A stretch of DNA of 64,000 nt from Wansuia hejianensis (GCF_014337215.1 NZ_CP060635.1:71001-135000); one strand, 5' to 3'; positions 50,483 through 60,099 are shown, counted from the stretch's first letter. Program-made: numbers and translations. The notes: generated by a model from the sequence alone, not told the origin.

Positions 50483-51895
50483 ATGAACTATCGTATGGAA
50501 TCAGACTCAATCGGTACTCTGGAAATCCCTGAAGACGCATATTATGGCGTGCAGTCTTACAGGGGCATGCTGAATTTCCCCATCACAGGAACGAAGCTCC
50601 ATCCCGATTTTATTAATAATCTGGCAAAGATCAAGAAAGCGGCTGCGCTCACTAACGAGGCGGCCGGTAAGCTGGAGCGCCGGAAGGCAGAGGCGATCAT
50701 CCAGGCCTGTGACGAGATCACAGAAGGTAAGCTCCACGACGCGTTTATTGTAGACGCTATTCAGGGCGGGGCAGGGACCAGTGCCAACATGAATGCCAAT
50801 GAAGTGATTGCCAACCGCGCGCTGGAGATCCTGGGATATAAGAAAGGAGATTACAGCCATCTTCATCCCAATGACCATGTTAACATGGCACAGTCTACCA
50901 ACGACGTAATACCTACCGCTGGAAAGCTGACGGTGTTAGATCTGCTGGAGCCGCTGGAGAAGGAATTAAAGAGGCTGGAAAAAGCTTTTCTCGATAAATC
51001 CAAAGAATTTGATTCAGTTCTGAAGATGGGGCGCACGCAGCTGGAGGACGCAGTTCCCATGCGTCTGGGCCAGTCCTTCCATGCATATGCGTCGGTTACG
51101 CACAGGGATATCGAACGGATCCATGCCAGCAGGAAAGAAATGTATGTGGTGAATCTGGGCGGCACAGCGATCGGAAGCGCGATCAATGTCCCGGAGCAAT
51201 ATCTTCATCAGATCGTTCCGACCCTCAGTGAACTGACCGGATATCCGGTGGAGCAGGCCGAAGACCTGTTCGACGCCACAGAGAACCTGGACGGCTTTGT
51301 AAACGTATCCAACGCTCTGAAGACCTGCGGGGTGAACCTTTCCAAAATCTGTAATGACTTGCGTTTGTTGGGGAGCGGGCCGAAGACCGGATTCGGGGAA
51401 ATTAACCTTCCGGCAAAGCAGAACGGTTCCTCCATCATGCCTGGAAAAGTAAATCCAGTCATTCCTGAGGTAGTCACCCAGGTGGCATATCAGGTGGCGG
51501 GAGCCAACACAACCATCACGATGGCCGCGGAAGCGGGGCAGATGGAACTGAATGCGTTTGAACCGGTGATTTTCTACAATTTGTTTGGGTCCATCGCAGC
51601 ACTGACAGGAGCTGTGCAGACGCTGACGGACAATTGCGTGACCGGAATTACCGCCAACGAGAAGCGCTGCCGGGAGCTGCTGGAAGCCAGCGTGGGAATT
51701 GTGACCGCGCTGAATCCGTATATCGGATATAAAAAATCGGCGGAAATAGCGAAAAAATCTCTTAAGACCGGAATTAGCGTACGGGAGCTGGTGCTTCAGG
51801 AAAAGATTTTGTCAAAAGAAGAAATGGATGTGATATTGAATCCGTATAAGATGACTTCACCGGCAAATGAGCTGAAAGAAGCAGTTAACAGCTGA
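50483..51895 (+). CDS. aspA: Aspartate ammonia-lyase
   Basis: A fumarase/aspartase superfamily enzyme of 470 aa that reversibly splits aspartate to fumarate and ammonia. The signature GSSIMPGKVNPVIPEVV is present. Other blocks are RMESDSIGTLEIPEDAYYG at the start, GGAGTSANMNANEVIANRA, MGRTQLEDAVPMRLGQ and GGTAIGSAINVPEQY. The start at 50,483 has AGGAGG at the right distance. Aspartase is preferred over fumarase C from the EDAVPM and LDLLEPLEKELKRL style, but the two are close. A terminator follows, and it appears monocistronic. Confidence 0.85.
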   Translation: MNYRMESDSIGTLEIPEDAYYGVQSYRGMLNFPITGTKLHPDFINNLAKIKKAAALTNEAAGKLERRKAEAIIQACDEITEGKLHDAFIVDAIQGGAGTSANMNANEVIANRALEILGYKKGDYSHLHPNDHVNMAQSTNDVIPTAGKLTVLDLLEPLEKELKRLEKAFLDKSKEFDSVLKMGRTQLEDAVPMRLGQSFHAYASVTHRDIERIHASRKEMYVVNLGGTAIGSAINVPEQYLHQIVPTLSELTGYPVEQAEDLFDATENLDGFVNVSNALKTCGVNLSKICNDLRLLGSGPKTGFGEINLPAKQNGSSIMPGKVNPVIPEVVTQVAYQVAGANTTITMAAEAGQMELNAFEPVIFYNLFGSIAALTGAVQTLTDNCVTGITANEKRCRELLEASVGIVTALNPYIGYKKSAEIAKKSLKTGISVRELVLQEKILSKEEMDVILNPYKMTSPANELKEAVNS

Positions 51896-51925
51896 ATTTA
51901 TTAAATATCTACACGATGACTCGTT

Positions 51926-51975
51926 AACAGGCGGGCTGTTGTTCTCAGGGCAGGGGACGGCGGCCCGCCTGTTTT
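51926..51975 (+). terminator. Terminator after aspA
   Basis: AACAGGCGGGC pairs with GCCCGCCTGTT around a 27-base loop and is followed by TTATAT. It lies about 30 bases after the stop. Confidence 0.8.
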
Positions 51976-52049
51976 ATATGGACTTTGTAAAGGATAACTT
52001 CCGTTCAGGTATAGCTCAAAATCCTACTGCGATCATCATGTTAAGCTGA

Positions 52050-52985
52050 TTATAGATTTTCTGTCAGCTTCATATCTGAAAAGTATTCTAACAGATCACG
52101 TATGAATAGCTGCGTGTCTGAGATTTCGTCTTTTGTTCCAATCCACTTTATGTATATTACGCTTTCGGTTCCTGCTACAATCCGGGAATCCAGGTAGGGG
52201 CAGTTCCTGCCGATGAAGAAGCCGTCTGCCAGGATGGCCTGGTTGTCCTGCTGGATATTCAGGGCCAGGTCTGAAGCGTTATCCACATAGATGGAGATGT
52301 TTGGTTCGATTCCCAGAGGAGCGTACAGGTTTCGGGAAAAATCGACCTGATCTGAACCACGGGAGGGGGAACGGACCAACAGCTGCTGGCTGGCCAGGTC
52401 TTCCAGTGTGAGGCAGCTTTTCCGGCTAAGAGGATTTGTCTTCAAAAAATAAAGCATCAGCGGTCCGCGCAGCAAGGGGATGGCTTCTATGAAGGAATGC
52501 TTTTTCCCAATACCCTCAAAATCCAGGATGATATCACATTCGTGGGCTTCCATTTTCTGTGTGAGGGAATAATTAAAGTCCCTGAACACATTGATTTCAA
52601 AATCAGGATGTACCTGCATGAATTCCCGGATGAAAGGGAGGAGCTCAGGCATGATATCCATGCCGTCGTTGATACCGATGGTAATGGGATGGGATTTTCC
52701 CTCCTGGATCTTGTATGCCCCCATGATGGCGTCTTCATATTGTTCGAAAATTGTCTTTAATTTCTCATAGAGATTCCTTCCGGCCGGTGTTGGGGTAACT
52801 TTTACGGTATTTCGCACAAAAAGCTGGATTCCAAGCGTGTTTTCCATAGATTGTATATTACGGCTGAGCGTAGATTGGGTCACAAAGCATTCTTTTGCGG
52901 CCTTTGTATAATTCAGATGCTCACAAAGTGCCAGAAATTCTTTGATCTGATAGAGGCTGAAATTTAAGTATTCATTATAACGCAT
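52050..52985 (-). CDS. LysR-family transcriptional regulator
   Basis: A 311-aa LysR protein. The N-terminal helix-turn-helix is IKEFLALCEHLNYTKAAKEC followed by VTQSTLSRNIQSMENTLG and the usual LFVRN. The effector-binding domain (about 95-300) has the periplasmic-binding fold (PITIGINDGMDIMPELLPFI). GGAGTG precedes the ATG. The GPH transporter gene at 53,271 is divergent. An inverted repeat in the spacer (53,168) is a likely binding site. It presumably controls the transporter and the URO-D genes behind it. Confidence 0.92.
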   Translation of the reverse strand: MRYNEYLNFSLYQIKEFLALCEHLNYTKAAKECFVTQSTLSRNIQSMENTLGIQLFVRNTVKVTPTPAGRNLYEKLKTIFEQYEDAIMGAYKIQEGKSHPITIGINDGMDIMPELLPFIREFMQVHPDFEINVFRDFNYSLTQKMEAHECDIILDFEGIGKKHSFIEAIPLLRGPLMLYFLKTNPLSRKSCLTLEDLASQQLLVRSPSRGSDQVDFSRNLYAPLGIEPNISIYVDNASDLALNIQQDNQAILADGFFIGRNCPYLDSRIVAGTESVIYIKWIGTKDEISDTQLFIRDLLEYFSDMKLTENL

Positions 52986-53167
52986 TTGTACACTCCTAAT
53001 TATCAGAAAACGATGGGGGAAGTATTATAAAATTATAATAACACAGGTTTCCGCCATTTGTAATTCACGTATGCAGATCTGCTTATGAAATTTAAGAATA
53101 AGTTCATGCGGCTTTTGCGTTTCCTGTCCGGATCTGCATGGTAGCGGATGCAAAGCGCTGAGAGAGT

Positions 53168-53188
53168 CTTATGATATTTATGCATAAG
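53168..53188. promoter_or_regulatory. Candidate LysR binding site
   Basis: CTTATG-N9-CATAAG is a dyad of the T-N11-A kind, in the 285-base space between the divergent LysR and transporter genes, 19 bases upstream of the putative -35 box. Nothing else notable is seen in this spacer. Confidence 0.45.
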
Positions 53189-53206
53189 TTTATTCTGACG
53201 ACTCAT

Positions 53207-53235
53207 TTCAAATTCAGAAAACTTTGAGCTATGAT
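53207..53235 (+). promoter_or_regulatory. Possible promoter of the GPH transporter gene
   Basis: TTCAAA, a 17-base spacer and TATGAT, ending 35 bases before the start codon. Confidence 0.4.
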
Positions 53236-53270
53236 TGGAATATGAAAAAAATATGAGTGGAGGGAAAACA

Positions 53271-54611
53271 ATGAAACAAAGAAGCAAGAAGTTTATTTAT
53301 CTTTACGGTCTTGCTGATGGAACGCTGGCAATGATTCCGACGATCTATAATTCATACTGGTCGTTGTTTCTGACTTCCGCAGCCGGACTTTCGGCTACCG
53401 GAAATGCCACTGTGCTTTCCATCATAGGTATTGCAGACGTACTTTCCATCCTGCTGGTATCCTTCCTGGTGCAGAAGTGCAACCTGAAGTTCGGGAAGTT
53501 CCGTTTCTGGGTGCTGCTGGGAGGTATCGGGGCTGCGGTGACGCGTGTGCTGGCGTTTACTCCGCTGATGCTGGGATCTGTAGCCTATTTTGCAATCATG
53601 GCCGTGATTTCTTCATCGCTTTACAATCTGGCTTATTGTGCTTATATGGGCATGGTTCCTCTGATTGCAGACAGCCAGGAGGACCGGATGACAACTGTTA
53701 CGGCTCAGCAGCAGTGTGTGGCAATTACGTCTATCGTTGTCAGCCTGATCAGTGTGGCAGTAATTCAGAACGTGGGCTATTGGGCGCTGAGCGCAATAGC
53801 GGCAGTGGCGATTGTTGCGTCGGTCATTCCCATGTACTTTGCTACGAAGGATGTGGATGTCTATAAGCCGGCAGAGAAGATGACGCAGGCAGAAAAAGAG
53901 GCCCAGCCTTCTGTCTGGGATATGATCCGTCTTCTGGCAAATGTTCCGATGCTGATGTATCTGCTGGGTTCCATCTGTAAAATAGTAGGCTCCATCGGGC
54001 TGGCGATGCTGGTTTCCTACTATTATACATACGCATACGGAGATATGAGCATGCTGACGGTTTATCTGACCCTGAGCACGGTACTTCAGCTGGTGGGCGC
54101 TTCGCTGGCTCCATTTGTGAATAAGCTGGTAAAAGGAAACCGTAATACATTTGCCGCCGGCATGGTCATATACGCTGCATTTCTGGCGCTGGCATGGGCG
54201 TTCGGAAGCCACAGCGCGATTTTCTTCACCGTCTGCCTGTCGGTAGGATACATGGGGTGGGCGATCACCCATACGGCTGATGCGGCTTACTATTCTTACA
54301 TCGGCGATTATGTGGAATATAAGCATAAAAAGAATATCCAGCCATTCCTGATGTCCATGCTTTCCATGGTTATCAAGATCGGTATTGTGGTTTCTAATCT
54401 GGTAGTGGGCTGGGGACTGGTAGCAGTCGGGTTTGATGCAGCCAATGTGACGGAGACTGCCAAGACCGGTATTATGAATCTGACGGTTCTCATGCCGATG
54501 GTGATTATGATTATCGGCGCCGTTATCACTCTGTTAAGTCCGCTGAGCGATAAGAGGGTGCGGACTATAAAGGCAGAGCTTGAGAAAAGGCACGCGGGAG
54601 AGCAGGCTTAA
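53271..54611 (+). CDS. GPH-type (glycoside-pentoside-hexuronide) cation symporter
   Basis: A 446-aa membrane transporter with about 12 segments. The start KFIYLYGLADGTLAMIPTIY is the GPH family opening (normally Y..GD......). The central block TADAAYYSYIGDYVEYKHKK corresponds to the conserved A-D-x-x-D-Y-x-E region of this family. The start at 53,271 has GGAGGG. A terminator stands between it and the first URO-D gene, which nevertheless has its own good ribosome-binding site. It probably imports a sugar or glycoside-like compound. Confidence 0.85.
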   Translation: MKQRSKKFIYLYGLADGTLAMIPTIYNSYWSLFLTSAAGLSATGNATVLSIIGIADVLSILLVSFLVQKCNLKFGKFRFWVLLGGIGAAVTRVLAFTPLMLGSVAYFAIMAVISSSLYNLAYCAYMGMVPLIADSQEDRMTTVTAQQQCVAITSIVVSLISVAVIQNVGYWALSAIAAVAIVASVIPMYFATKDVDVYKPAEKMTQAEKEAQPSVWDMIRLLANVPMLMYLLGSICKIVGSIGLAMLVSYYYTYAYGDMSMLTVYLTLSTVLQLVGASLAPFVNKLVKGNRNTFAAGMVIYAAFLALAWAFGSHSAIFFTVCLSVGYMGWAITHTADAAYYSYIGDYVEYKHKKNIQPFLMSMLSMVIKIGIVVSNLVVGWGLVAVGFDAANVTETAKTGIMNLTVLMPMVIMIIGAVITLLSPLSDKRVRTIKAELEKRHAGEQA

Positions 54612-54620
54612 AGCTGCGGA

Positions 54621-54654
54621 AAAGGGCTGTTTCTGATGTGGGACAGCCCTTTTT
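54621..54654 (+). terminator. Terminator after the GPH transporter gene
   Basis: AAAGGGCTGT pairs with ACAGCCCTTT around a 12-base loop and is followed by TT. It is possibly an attenuator, since the URO-D gene begins only 32 bases further on. Confidence 0.75.
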
Positions 54655-54685
54655 GATGACAGGCATGACAGTAAAGGAGAGAGAG

Positions 54686-55666
54686 ATGACACCCAAACAA
54701 AATTTTTTGGAAACAGTGCGCTGGGGAAAACCTGAATATCTGTGCACTGACCTGAACGGATTGAATCTAATGCTGGACCCCCTGACCGGCACTTACGATG
54801 CTGATATGAAGGATGAGTGGGGCTGTCAGTGGGGCTATGGCAATAGAGAATATAACCCGATGCCCTGTATCCTGCCGGATTGCGATGTGGTGACTGACAT
54901 CAGTCAATGGAAGGAACAGGTTACGGTTCCGGATGTGGAGGCAATAGACTATTCAGGAGTAAAAGCGGCTGCGGATCAGACAGACCGGGAACAGCTTCTG
55001 GTGGGAATGTCCTGTTCCTGCGGTCTGTTTGAACGCACCCATGCGCTGATGGGTTTTGAGGCTTCGCTGATGGCGATGCTGACGGACCGGGAGGCGTATG
55101 AAGAGCTGTTAGATTGTATCCTGGAATTCAAGATGGCATATGCGAGAAAGCTCTATGACGCCACGGACTTCGACCTTTTTTATTATCACGATGACTGGGG
55201 TTCCAAGCGTTCTCTGTTTTTCTCGCCGGAGACCTGGGACGAATTGATCAGGCCCCGTGAGAAAAAATTGATTGATTATGTCAAATCTTTTTCTGATGAG
55301 AAGGAGATTCTGTTTATGCATCACAGTGATACATATCTGGAACCGCTGATTCCCGGCATGATTGAAATTGGAATTGATATCTGGCAGGGGGCGATTCCCC
55401 AGAATGACATTGTGGGGCTGCAGAAAAGGTATAAGGGCCAGATTGCATTTCACGGTGGGATTGACATTGCGGCCATTGATTTCGCAGAGGCGGACGAAGC
55501 GGCAATCCGCCGGGAGGTGCGGCGGGCGGTTGATACCTATGGGCCGAACGGCGGGATCATAATCGGGATTCCTAGCATAGCGGCCATGTTTCCGAAGGTG
55601 GAGGAAGTATATCTGGACGAACTGTCATCCTATTCCAGGCAGTTCAGCCAAAGACATTATAAATAG
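54686..55666 (+). CDS. URO-D-family protein A
   Basis: A 326-aa URO-D/MtaA superfamily TIM barrel. It shows TPKQNFLETVRWGKPEYL at the N-terminus, DISQWKEQVTVPD, FERTHALMGFEASLMAML, the conserved FYYHDDWGSKRSLFFSPETW, and GGIDIAAIDFAE followed by YGPNGGIIIGIPS. The start at 54,686 follows AAAGGAGAGAG. It is paralogous to the broken gene at 41.7 kb and to protein C at 56.9 kb. HxH-type ligands are visible in MHHSDTYL where Zn-binding methyltransferases have their site. It could be a corrinoid-linked methyltransferase, but the substrate is unknown. Confidence 0.82.
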   Translation: MTPKQNFLETVRWGKPEYLCTDLNGLNLMLDPLTGTYDADMKDEWGCQWGYGNREYNPMPCILPDCDVVTDISQWKEQVTVPDVEAIDYSGVKAAADQTDREQLLVGMSCSCGLFERTHALMGFEASLMAMLTDREAYEELLDCILEFKMAYARKLYDATDFDLFYYHDDWGSKRSLFFSPETWDELIRPREKKLIDYVKSFSDEKEILFMHHSDTYLEPLIPGMIEIGIDIWQGAIPQNDIVGLQKRYKGQIAFHGGIDIAAIDFAEADEAAIRREVRRAVDTYGPNGGIIIGIPSIAAMFPKVEEVYLDELSSYSRQFSQRHYK

Positions 55667-55687
55667 TGTAGTGCGGAGGAAATAAAG

Positions 55688-56827
55688 ATGGATGATCAGG
55701 AGCTTCTGCTGGAGCGGCAGCAGAGAATCTTAGATACGATGGAGGGTAAGAAGACGGACCGTACTCCTCTCTGGTTTTCAGGAGATGCGGCGATGATGCG
55801 ATATGTGAACCCAGAAGTCACGTTTGGGCAGATGGTACGCGAGCATGAACGGCTGACCCAGACAATTGTGGATGGATTTCTGCCCAGGTTTCCCAAGATT
55901 GATATTCTGATGGCTGTGGATATGAATTCGCGGAATATCGGGGCAGGGCAGATGGCGAAAACCTGGCTGCCCGGGCGGGAGCTGCCGGAAAATGAGATGT
56001 GGCAGCTGCTGTTTGAACACATCATCACGGAGGAGGACTATGATTACATACTGAAGCACGGCTGGGCGAAGTTCAACGAGATCTGCCTGTTCGAACGCCT
56101 GGGCTATGATCCGGAATCGCTGGCAGAGGATCTTGCCGAAGGCGCCCGGAATAAAAAGCGGTTTCATGATGCGGGTTTTCCTTTCACATTCGGCGGAATG
56201 TGCCCGGAGACCTTTGATGTGCTGGCTTTCGGAAGGGGAATGATGGATTTTTTTGTAGACCTGTGTGAGCGGCCTGAGACGATCTGTGCGATTCTGGACA
56301 TGATGCTGGATGAATATGAGGAAAACAGTGAGCAGCAGGTGAGGGAAGCGGTGGCGGCGGCGGAAGCGCTGGGAGAGAAAGCAATATTTTCCGTACAGCC
56401 AGGAGTGCAGGCCAACTGCAATCTGTTGAGCAGAGAGTCTTTTGAGGAATTCGCATGGCCTTCCTACAAGAGAATGGCAGACTTTATCCTGAAAAACGGC
56501 GGTTATGTACATTTTCATATGGACAGCAACTGGACAAACGTGCTGGACTATTTTACGGATTTCCCGAAGGGGCGGTGCATTTTTGACACGGATGGTTTTA
56601 CCGATCTTTATAAAGTGAGAGACCTGCTGGGAGGGAAGATGGCCTTTACTGGTTCTGTGGCTCCTGCCACAATGGCCTTCGGTACTCCGGACGACAACTA
56701 TCAGGCGGTAAAAGAACAGATAGCAGAAATGGGAGACAGTTTCATCGCGGCCCCTTCCTGCTCACTTCCGGCCAATATGCCAAGGGAAAATATTGACGCT
56801 ATGTATGCTGCGATTGATGAGCAGTGA
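55688..56827 (+). CDS. URO-D-family protein B
   Basis: A 379-aa member of the same superfamily, more distant from A and C. Blocks are RQQRILDTMEGKKTDRTPLW, ILMAVDMNSRNIGAGQ, FSVQPGVQANCNLLSRESFE and YVHFHMDSNWTNVLDYF. The last has the His and Asp residues at the place of the usual metal site. IFDTDGFTDLYKVRDLLG and GDSFIAAPSCSLPANMPREN end the barrel. It starts 21 bases after gene A (GCGGAGG before the ATG) and is cotranscribed with A and C. It is probably a subunit or partner enzyme in the same pathway. Confidence 0.82.
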   Translation: MDDQELLLERQQRILDTMEGKKTDRTPLWFSGDAAMMRYVNPEVTFGQMVREHERLTQTIVDGFLPRFPKIDILMAVDMNSRNIGAGQMAKTWLPGRELPENEMWQLLFEHIITEEDYDYILKHGWAKFNEICLFERLGYDPESLAEDLAEGARNKKRFHDAGFPFTFGGMCPETFDVLAFGRGMMDFFVDLCERPETICAILDMMLDEYEENSEQQVREAVAAAEALGEKAIFSVQPGVQANCNLLSRESFEEFAWPSYKRMADFILKNGGYVHFHMDSNWTNVLDYFTDFPKGRCIFDTDGFTDLYKVRDLLGGKMAFTGSVAPATMAFGTPDDNYQAVKEQIAEMGDSFIAAPSCSLPANMPRENIDAMYAAIDEQ

Positions 56828-56855
56828 TGGTAAGGCAGAAAAGGAGAGGAATTCC

Positions 56856-57932
56856 ATGATCTATAAATTTGATAAAAAAGAGCTGACACAAAAAGGACAG
56901 TATTTTAAGATTCCGGGGCCGGGCTTTTTGCCCAGATATCAGACGCCCATATCTCCCAGGGAGAATTTTATCACGGCGCTGAACGGCGGGAAACCTCACT
57001 GGCTCCCTGACTATTACGATATTACCACACTCTGCCCGGCCTGTTATCCCGATGCTTCCGCCAGAGGATTTGTCATGGGCGCGGAAGGGCCGGATTATAT
57101 GGAGGACAGCCGGAAAGGCGGATTGGATGCGTTTGGGGTGGATTGGGAATATATACCGGTGGCGGGCGGTTCTATGGTCCGGCCTGGAAAGCCATTCCTG
57201 GAGGATATCAGTGAGTGGAGAGAAAAGGTGAAGCTGCCGGATGTGGACGCCTGGGACTGGGAGGGCAGCCGCAGCGCGAACGCGGAATTACTGGAAACGG
57301 ACGATCACGTGCGTGTGATGTGGATTTTTACCGGCTTTTTTGAACGGTTGATTTCTCTGCTGGAATTTGAGAACGCGGCAGTCGCCCTCATCGATGAAGA
57401 ACAGAAGGAGGAAGTACACGGGTTTCTGGATGCGTGTTGTGGGGTATATGAAAAAATAGCCAGACATTATAAGGAGGATTTCGGGTGTGATATCCTGTAT
57501 GTCCATGATGACTGGGGTTCCCAGCGCGCCCCTTTTTTCTCCCCGGACACCTGTATGGAGATGCTGGTTCCCCATGTGAAACGCCTGGTTGATTACGCCC
57601 ATTCCCTGGGAATGAGGTATGAATTCCACAGCTGCGGGAAAAATGAAGCGCTGGTACCCTGCTACCTGGCGACGGGCGCCGACATCTGGGCTCCCCAGGA
57701 GCAAAACGATGTGTCCCGCATTTTAGAAGAAGTAAAAGGGGAAATGATGATCGGCCTCTGGGGCAACGATCCGGATGCAGACGACGGGACTGCTTACCGG
57801 GAGGGCAGTGAATTTGGCAGGCGGTATTCTCAGGACTACCGGAACAGGCCTGTGTATCACTGCGACCTTTTCAATATCAATGAGAAATGGCGTGAGGGAA
57901 TGTATGTGTCCAGCAGAGAAATCCTGGAATAG
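56856..57932 (+). CDS. URO-D-family protein C
   Basis: A 358-aa URO-D superfamily protein closely similar in plan to A and to the pseudogene. It has SPRENFITALNGGKPHWLPD, DISEWREKVKLPDVDAWDW, FFERLISLLEFENAAVALI, VHDDWGSQRAPFFSPDTCME and RYEFHSCGKNEALVP, the last containing the His-x-Cys that is a common zinc-site element of methyltransferases in this family. The start at 56,856 follows AAAGGAGAGGA. Three such genes in a row plus transporters suggest a catabolic route for one or a few methylated or related substrates. Confidence 0.82.
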   Translation: MIYKFDKKELTQKGQYFKIPGPGFLPRYQTPISPRENFITALNGGKPHWLPDYYDITTLCPACYPDASARGFVMGAEGPDYMEDSRKGGLDAFGVDWEYIPVAGGSMVRPGKPFLEDISEWREKVKLPDVDAWDWEGSRSANAELLETDDHVRVMWIFTGFFERLISLLEFENAAVALIDEEQKEEVHGFLDACCGVYEKIARHYKEDFGCDILYVHDDWGSQRAPFFSPDTCMEMLVPHVKRLVDYAHSLGMRYEFHSCGKNEALVPCYLATGADIWAPQEQNDVSRILEEVKGEMMIGLWGNDPDADDGTAYREGSEFGRRYSQDYRNRPVYHCDLFNINEKWREGMYVSSREILE

Positions 57933-57942
57933 GTGAGTGAGT

Positions 57943-59118
57943 ATGAGTAGTAAACGGAAAATCATATTGATGATAGCGGTGCTGTGTACGGCTTTGCCGG
58001 ATATAGGGGCCGGCACCGCCACACCGGCTATTGCACTTGTCGCAAAGGCGATGCCGGATGTGAACAAGTCCCTGATTCAGATGATCGTCAGCATTCCGTC
58101 TGTCTGCCTGATCTTTTTCCCGCCGGTATACGCGGCTCTGACCAGGTACGTGAAGAAGAAAAAGCTGCTGTTGCTGGCTTTTATACTGATGCTGGCCGGC
58201 TCCATCGGTCCTACCATTTTTAACGATATATATCTGATACTGGCCTGCCGGTTTATTATGGGATGCGGGAACGGCATCATTATGCCAATTACCATTGACC
58301 TCATTATAGATATGTACGAAGGGCATGAACGGCAGTCCATGCTGGGATACGCGGCGGCGGTGACCAGCATTGGAGGAATCCTGTTCCAGGTTCTGGGCGG
58401 AGTGATGGGAAGCATTAACTGGCATTATTGCTTCCTTGCTACCTGCGTGTCTGTTCCCTGCTATCTGTTTGCCCTGATATTCCTTCCAGATGTCCCAATT
58501 CCGGTTTCAGATGAAGGGAGCAGGAAATTTGAAGTGAGGAAATGTATGAAGCCTTCGCTGTTGTTCCTGGGCGGATTTATGATCGTGTGGGAAATGATGT
58601 ATTTTGTATTCCTGACGAACATCTCACTGTATCTGGTCAATGCGGGAATAGCAAATGCCGCACAGGTGGGTGTGATCACATCTACGGTTACGGTGGGAGG
58701 CATGATCATGTCGGTTCTGTACGGTCCGATTGTACGGGTTTTCCATGAGAAGGTTCTTCCTTTCGCATATCTGGTCACAGCCTGCGGATTTTTGGTCATC
58801 TGCCTGGGGCATACCGCTCTTGTTATGGGGATGGGAGCCCTGCTGATCGGAATAGGGTATGGAATCAGCGCCCCCTGCCAGCTGAATCTGGCATCTAACC
58901 TGATCCCCAGGGAATATGCATCTGTTGCCACATCTGTATGCTATACGGCCAGAGGGATTGGCGGATTTGTCTCGCCCCTTGTGATTACTGCCGTCTGTGC
59001 CGCTGCGGGAACAGCACAGGAGGTGTTCCCTTTCCGGCTGGCGGCGGGAGTTCTGGCAGTGTTTGGAGTTCTGATGATCGTCTACCTAAGGAAGATGAGA
59101 ATAAAAATCAACACATAA
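57943..59118 (+). CDS. MFS transporter, second
   Basis: A 391-aa major facilitator with 12 hydrophobic segments, related in plan to the MFS gene at 37.7 kb (same family, both beside URO-D genes). It has DIGAGTATPAIALVAKAMPD in the first segment, RFIMGCGNGIIMPITIDLII and GIGYGISAPCQLNLASNLIP. The start at 57,943 has AGGTGAG. It is the last gene of the URO-D operon and ends at a strong bidirectional terminator. Its substrate is unknown. Confidence 0.88.
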   Translation: MSSKRKIILMIAVLCTALPDIGAGTATPAIALVAKAMPDVNKSLIQMIVSIPSVCLIFFPPVYAALTRYVKKKKLLLLAFILMLAGSIGPTIFNDIYLILACRFIMGCGNGIIMPITIDLIIDMYEGHERQSMLGYAAAVTSIGGILFQVLGGVMGSINWHYCFLATCVSVPCYLFALIFLPDVPIPVSDEGSRKFEVRKCMKPSLLFLGGFMIVWEMMYFVFLTNISLYLVNAGIANAAQVGVITSTVTVGGMIMSVLYGPIVRVFHEKVLPFAYLVTACGFLVICLGHTALVMGMGALLIGIGYGISAPCQLNLASNLIPREYASVATSVCYTARGIGGFVSPLVITAVCAAAGTAQEVFPFRLAAGVLAVFGVLMIVYLRKMRIKINT

Positions 59119-59123
59119 AAAAC

Positions 59124-59167
59124 ACAGCTTCTGGCGTTTCGATATCAAACGCCGGGAGCTGTTTTTA
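59124..59167. terminator. Bidirectional terminator
   Basis: ACAGCTTCTGGCGTTT pairs with AAACGCCGGGAGCTGT (two wobbles) around a 7-base loop. T5 follows on the plus strand and A-rich sequence precedes it, so it can end both the MFS operon and the convergent Lrp gene. Confidence 0.88.
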
Positions 59168-59196
59168 ATACTTGTACCCGTAGGAAATAGAAGCAA

Positions 59197-59661
59197 TCAG
59201 GCCTCTGCGGTATCATGCTCGATGGGAATTCCCCGGTGATTCACCGAAGTGGAGAAAACGATCTGAGTCTTAGTCCTTCCGAAATGCTGGAGCTGTCCGA
59301 TGAACTGATCCAGCTCTGCAGTGGTATGGAAGACAACTTCCATCAGCATAGAGTAATCCCCGGTCACACAGTTGCATTCTATGACATTAGGGATCTTTTC
59401 TATATATGGGTAAAATTCTTTCTTGCGGATAGGTTCTACTTCCAGATTGATAAACGCTTTGATATGATAATCGAACGCCTCCGGATTGATGTTGGCAAAA
59501 TATCCGATAATGACACCGTCCTTCTCCAGCCGGTCGATTCTGGCAGAGACAGTGGGCGGTGAGAGAAATACCTCATCTGCAATTCTCTTCAGCGGGGTGC
59601 GGCCATTCTGCTGTAATAATTCAATGATTTTTTTATCTGTGTCATCTAATATGTGTTTCAA
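59197..59661 (-). CDS. Lrp/AsnC-family transcriptional regulator
   Basis: A 154-aa protein. The N-terminal helix-turn-helix is DTDKKIIELLQQNGRTPLKR and DEVFLSPPTVSARIDRLEKDGVI (shown in parts). The C-terminal RAM domain (about 65-145) has FINLEVEPIRK, NCVTGDYSMLMEVVFHT and QIVFSTSVNHRGIPI. The start is a TTG, preceded by AGAGGG about 9 bases away. No ATG is available in the frame. Its targets cannot be told from the sequence. Confidence 0.92.
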   Translation of the reverse strand: MKHILDDTDKKIIELLQQNGRTPLKRIADEVFLSPPTVSARIDRLEKDGVIIGYFANINPEAFDYHIKAFINLEVEPIRKKEFYPYIEKIPNVIECNCVTGDYSMLMEVVFHTTAELDQFIGQLQHFGRTKTQIVFSTSVNHRGIPIEHDTAEA

Positions 59662-59823
59662 ATCAGTTCCCTCTTTATTTAATATTTTGAAATAGGCTTT
59701 TATTCTATTGACAGTATAGCAGAAGACTCAAGAAATGGAAAGCAGATTTTCCCGTATATCTTGTGACAGGTTACCATTCATGTAAAAATTATGGTTTTGT
59801 GGCAAGGGGGTGGATACCCAGAC

Positions 59824-60099
59824 GAAAAGCAGCGGGAGACCTCCGGCGGTTGCGGCCTGCCGGACAGACTGGGCTTCGGGTTGAAGTAGTTCTAAGCATT
59901 CCGACGGCTCCTCTCCGGAGGGACCGGGGTAAGTCGCCCAGAAAACCGATGTTTTCTGAGCTCCGTACCCCTCGAAAATTGTGCTTGAGGAACAATTTTC
60001 GCCCTCCTGCGAGAAGCCGCCGGAATGCAAGAACTACTAACAACCCTGCAGAGGTCTGCCCGGCAGGCCGCAACCGCCGGAGGTCTCCCGCTGCTTTTC
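59824..60099. repeat. 46-bp inverted repeat pair inside the element
   Basis: Left arm 59,824-59,869 (begins GAAAAGCAGCGGGAGACCTC) and right arm 60,054-60,099 are complementary at 45 of 46 positions. The 184 bases between them contain further paired segments. Confidence 0.9.
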
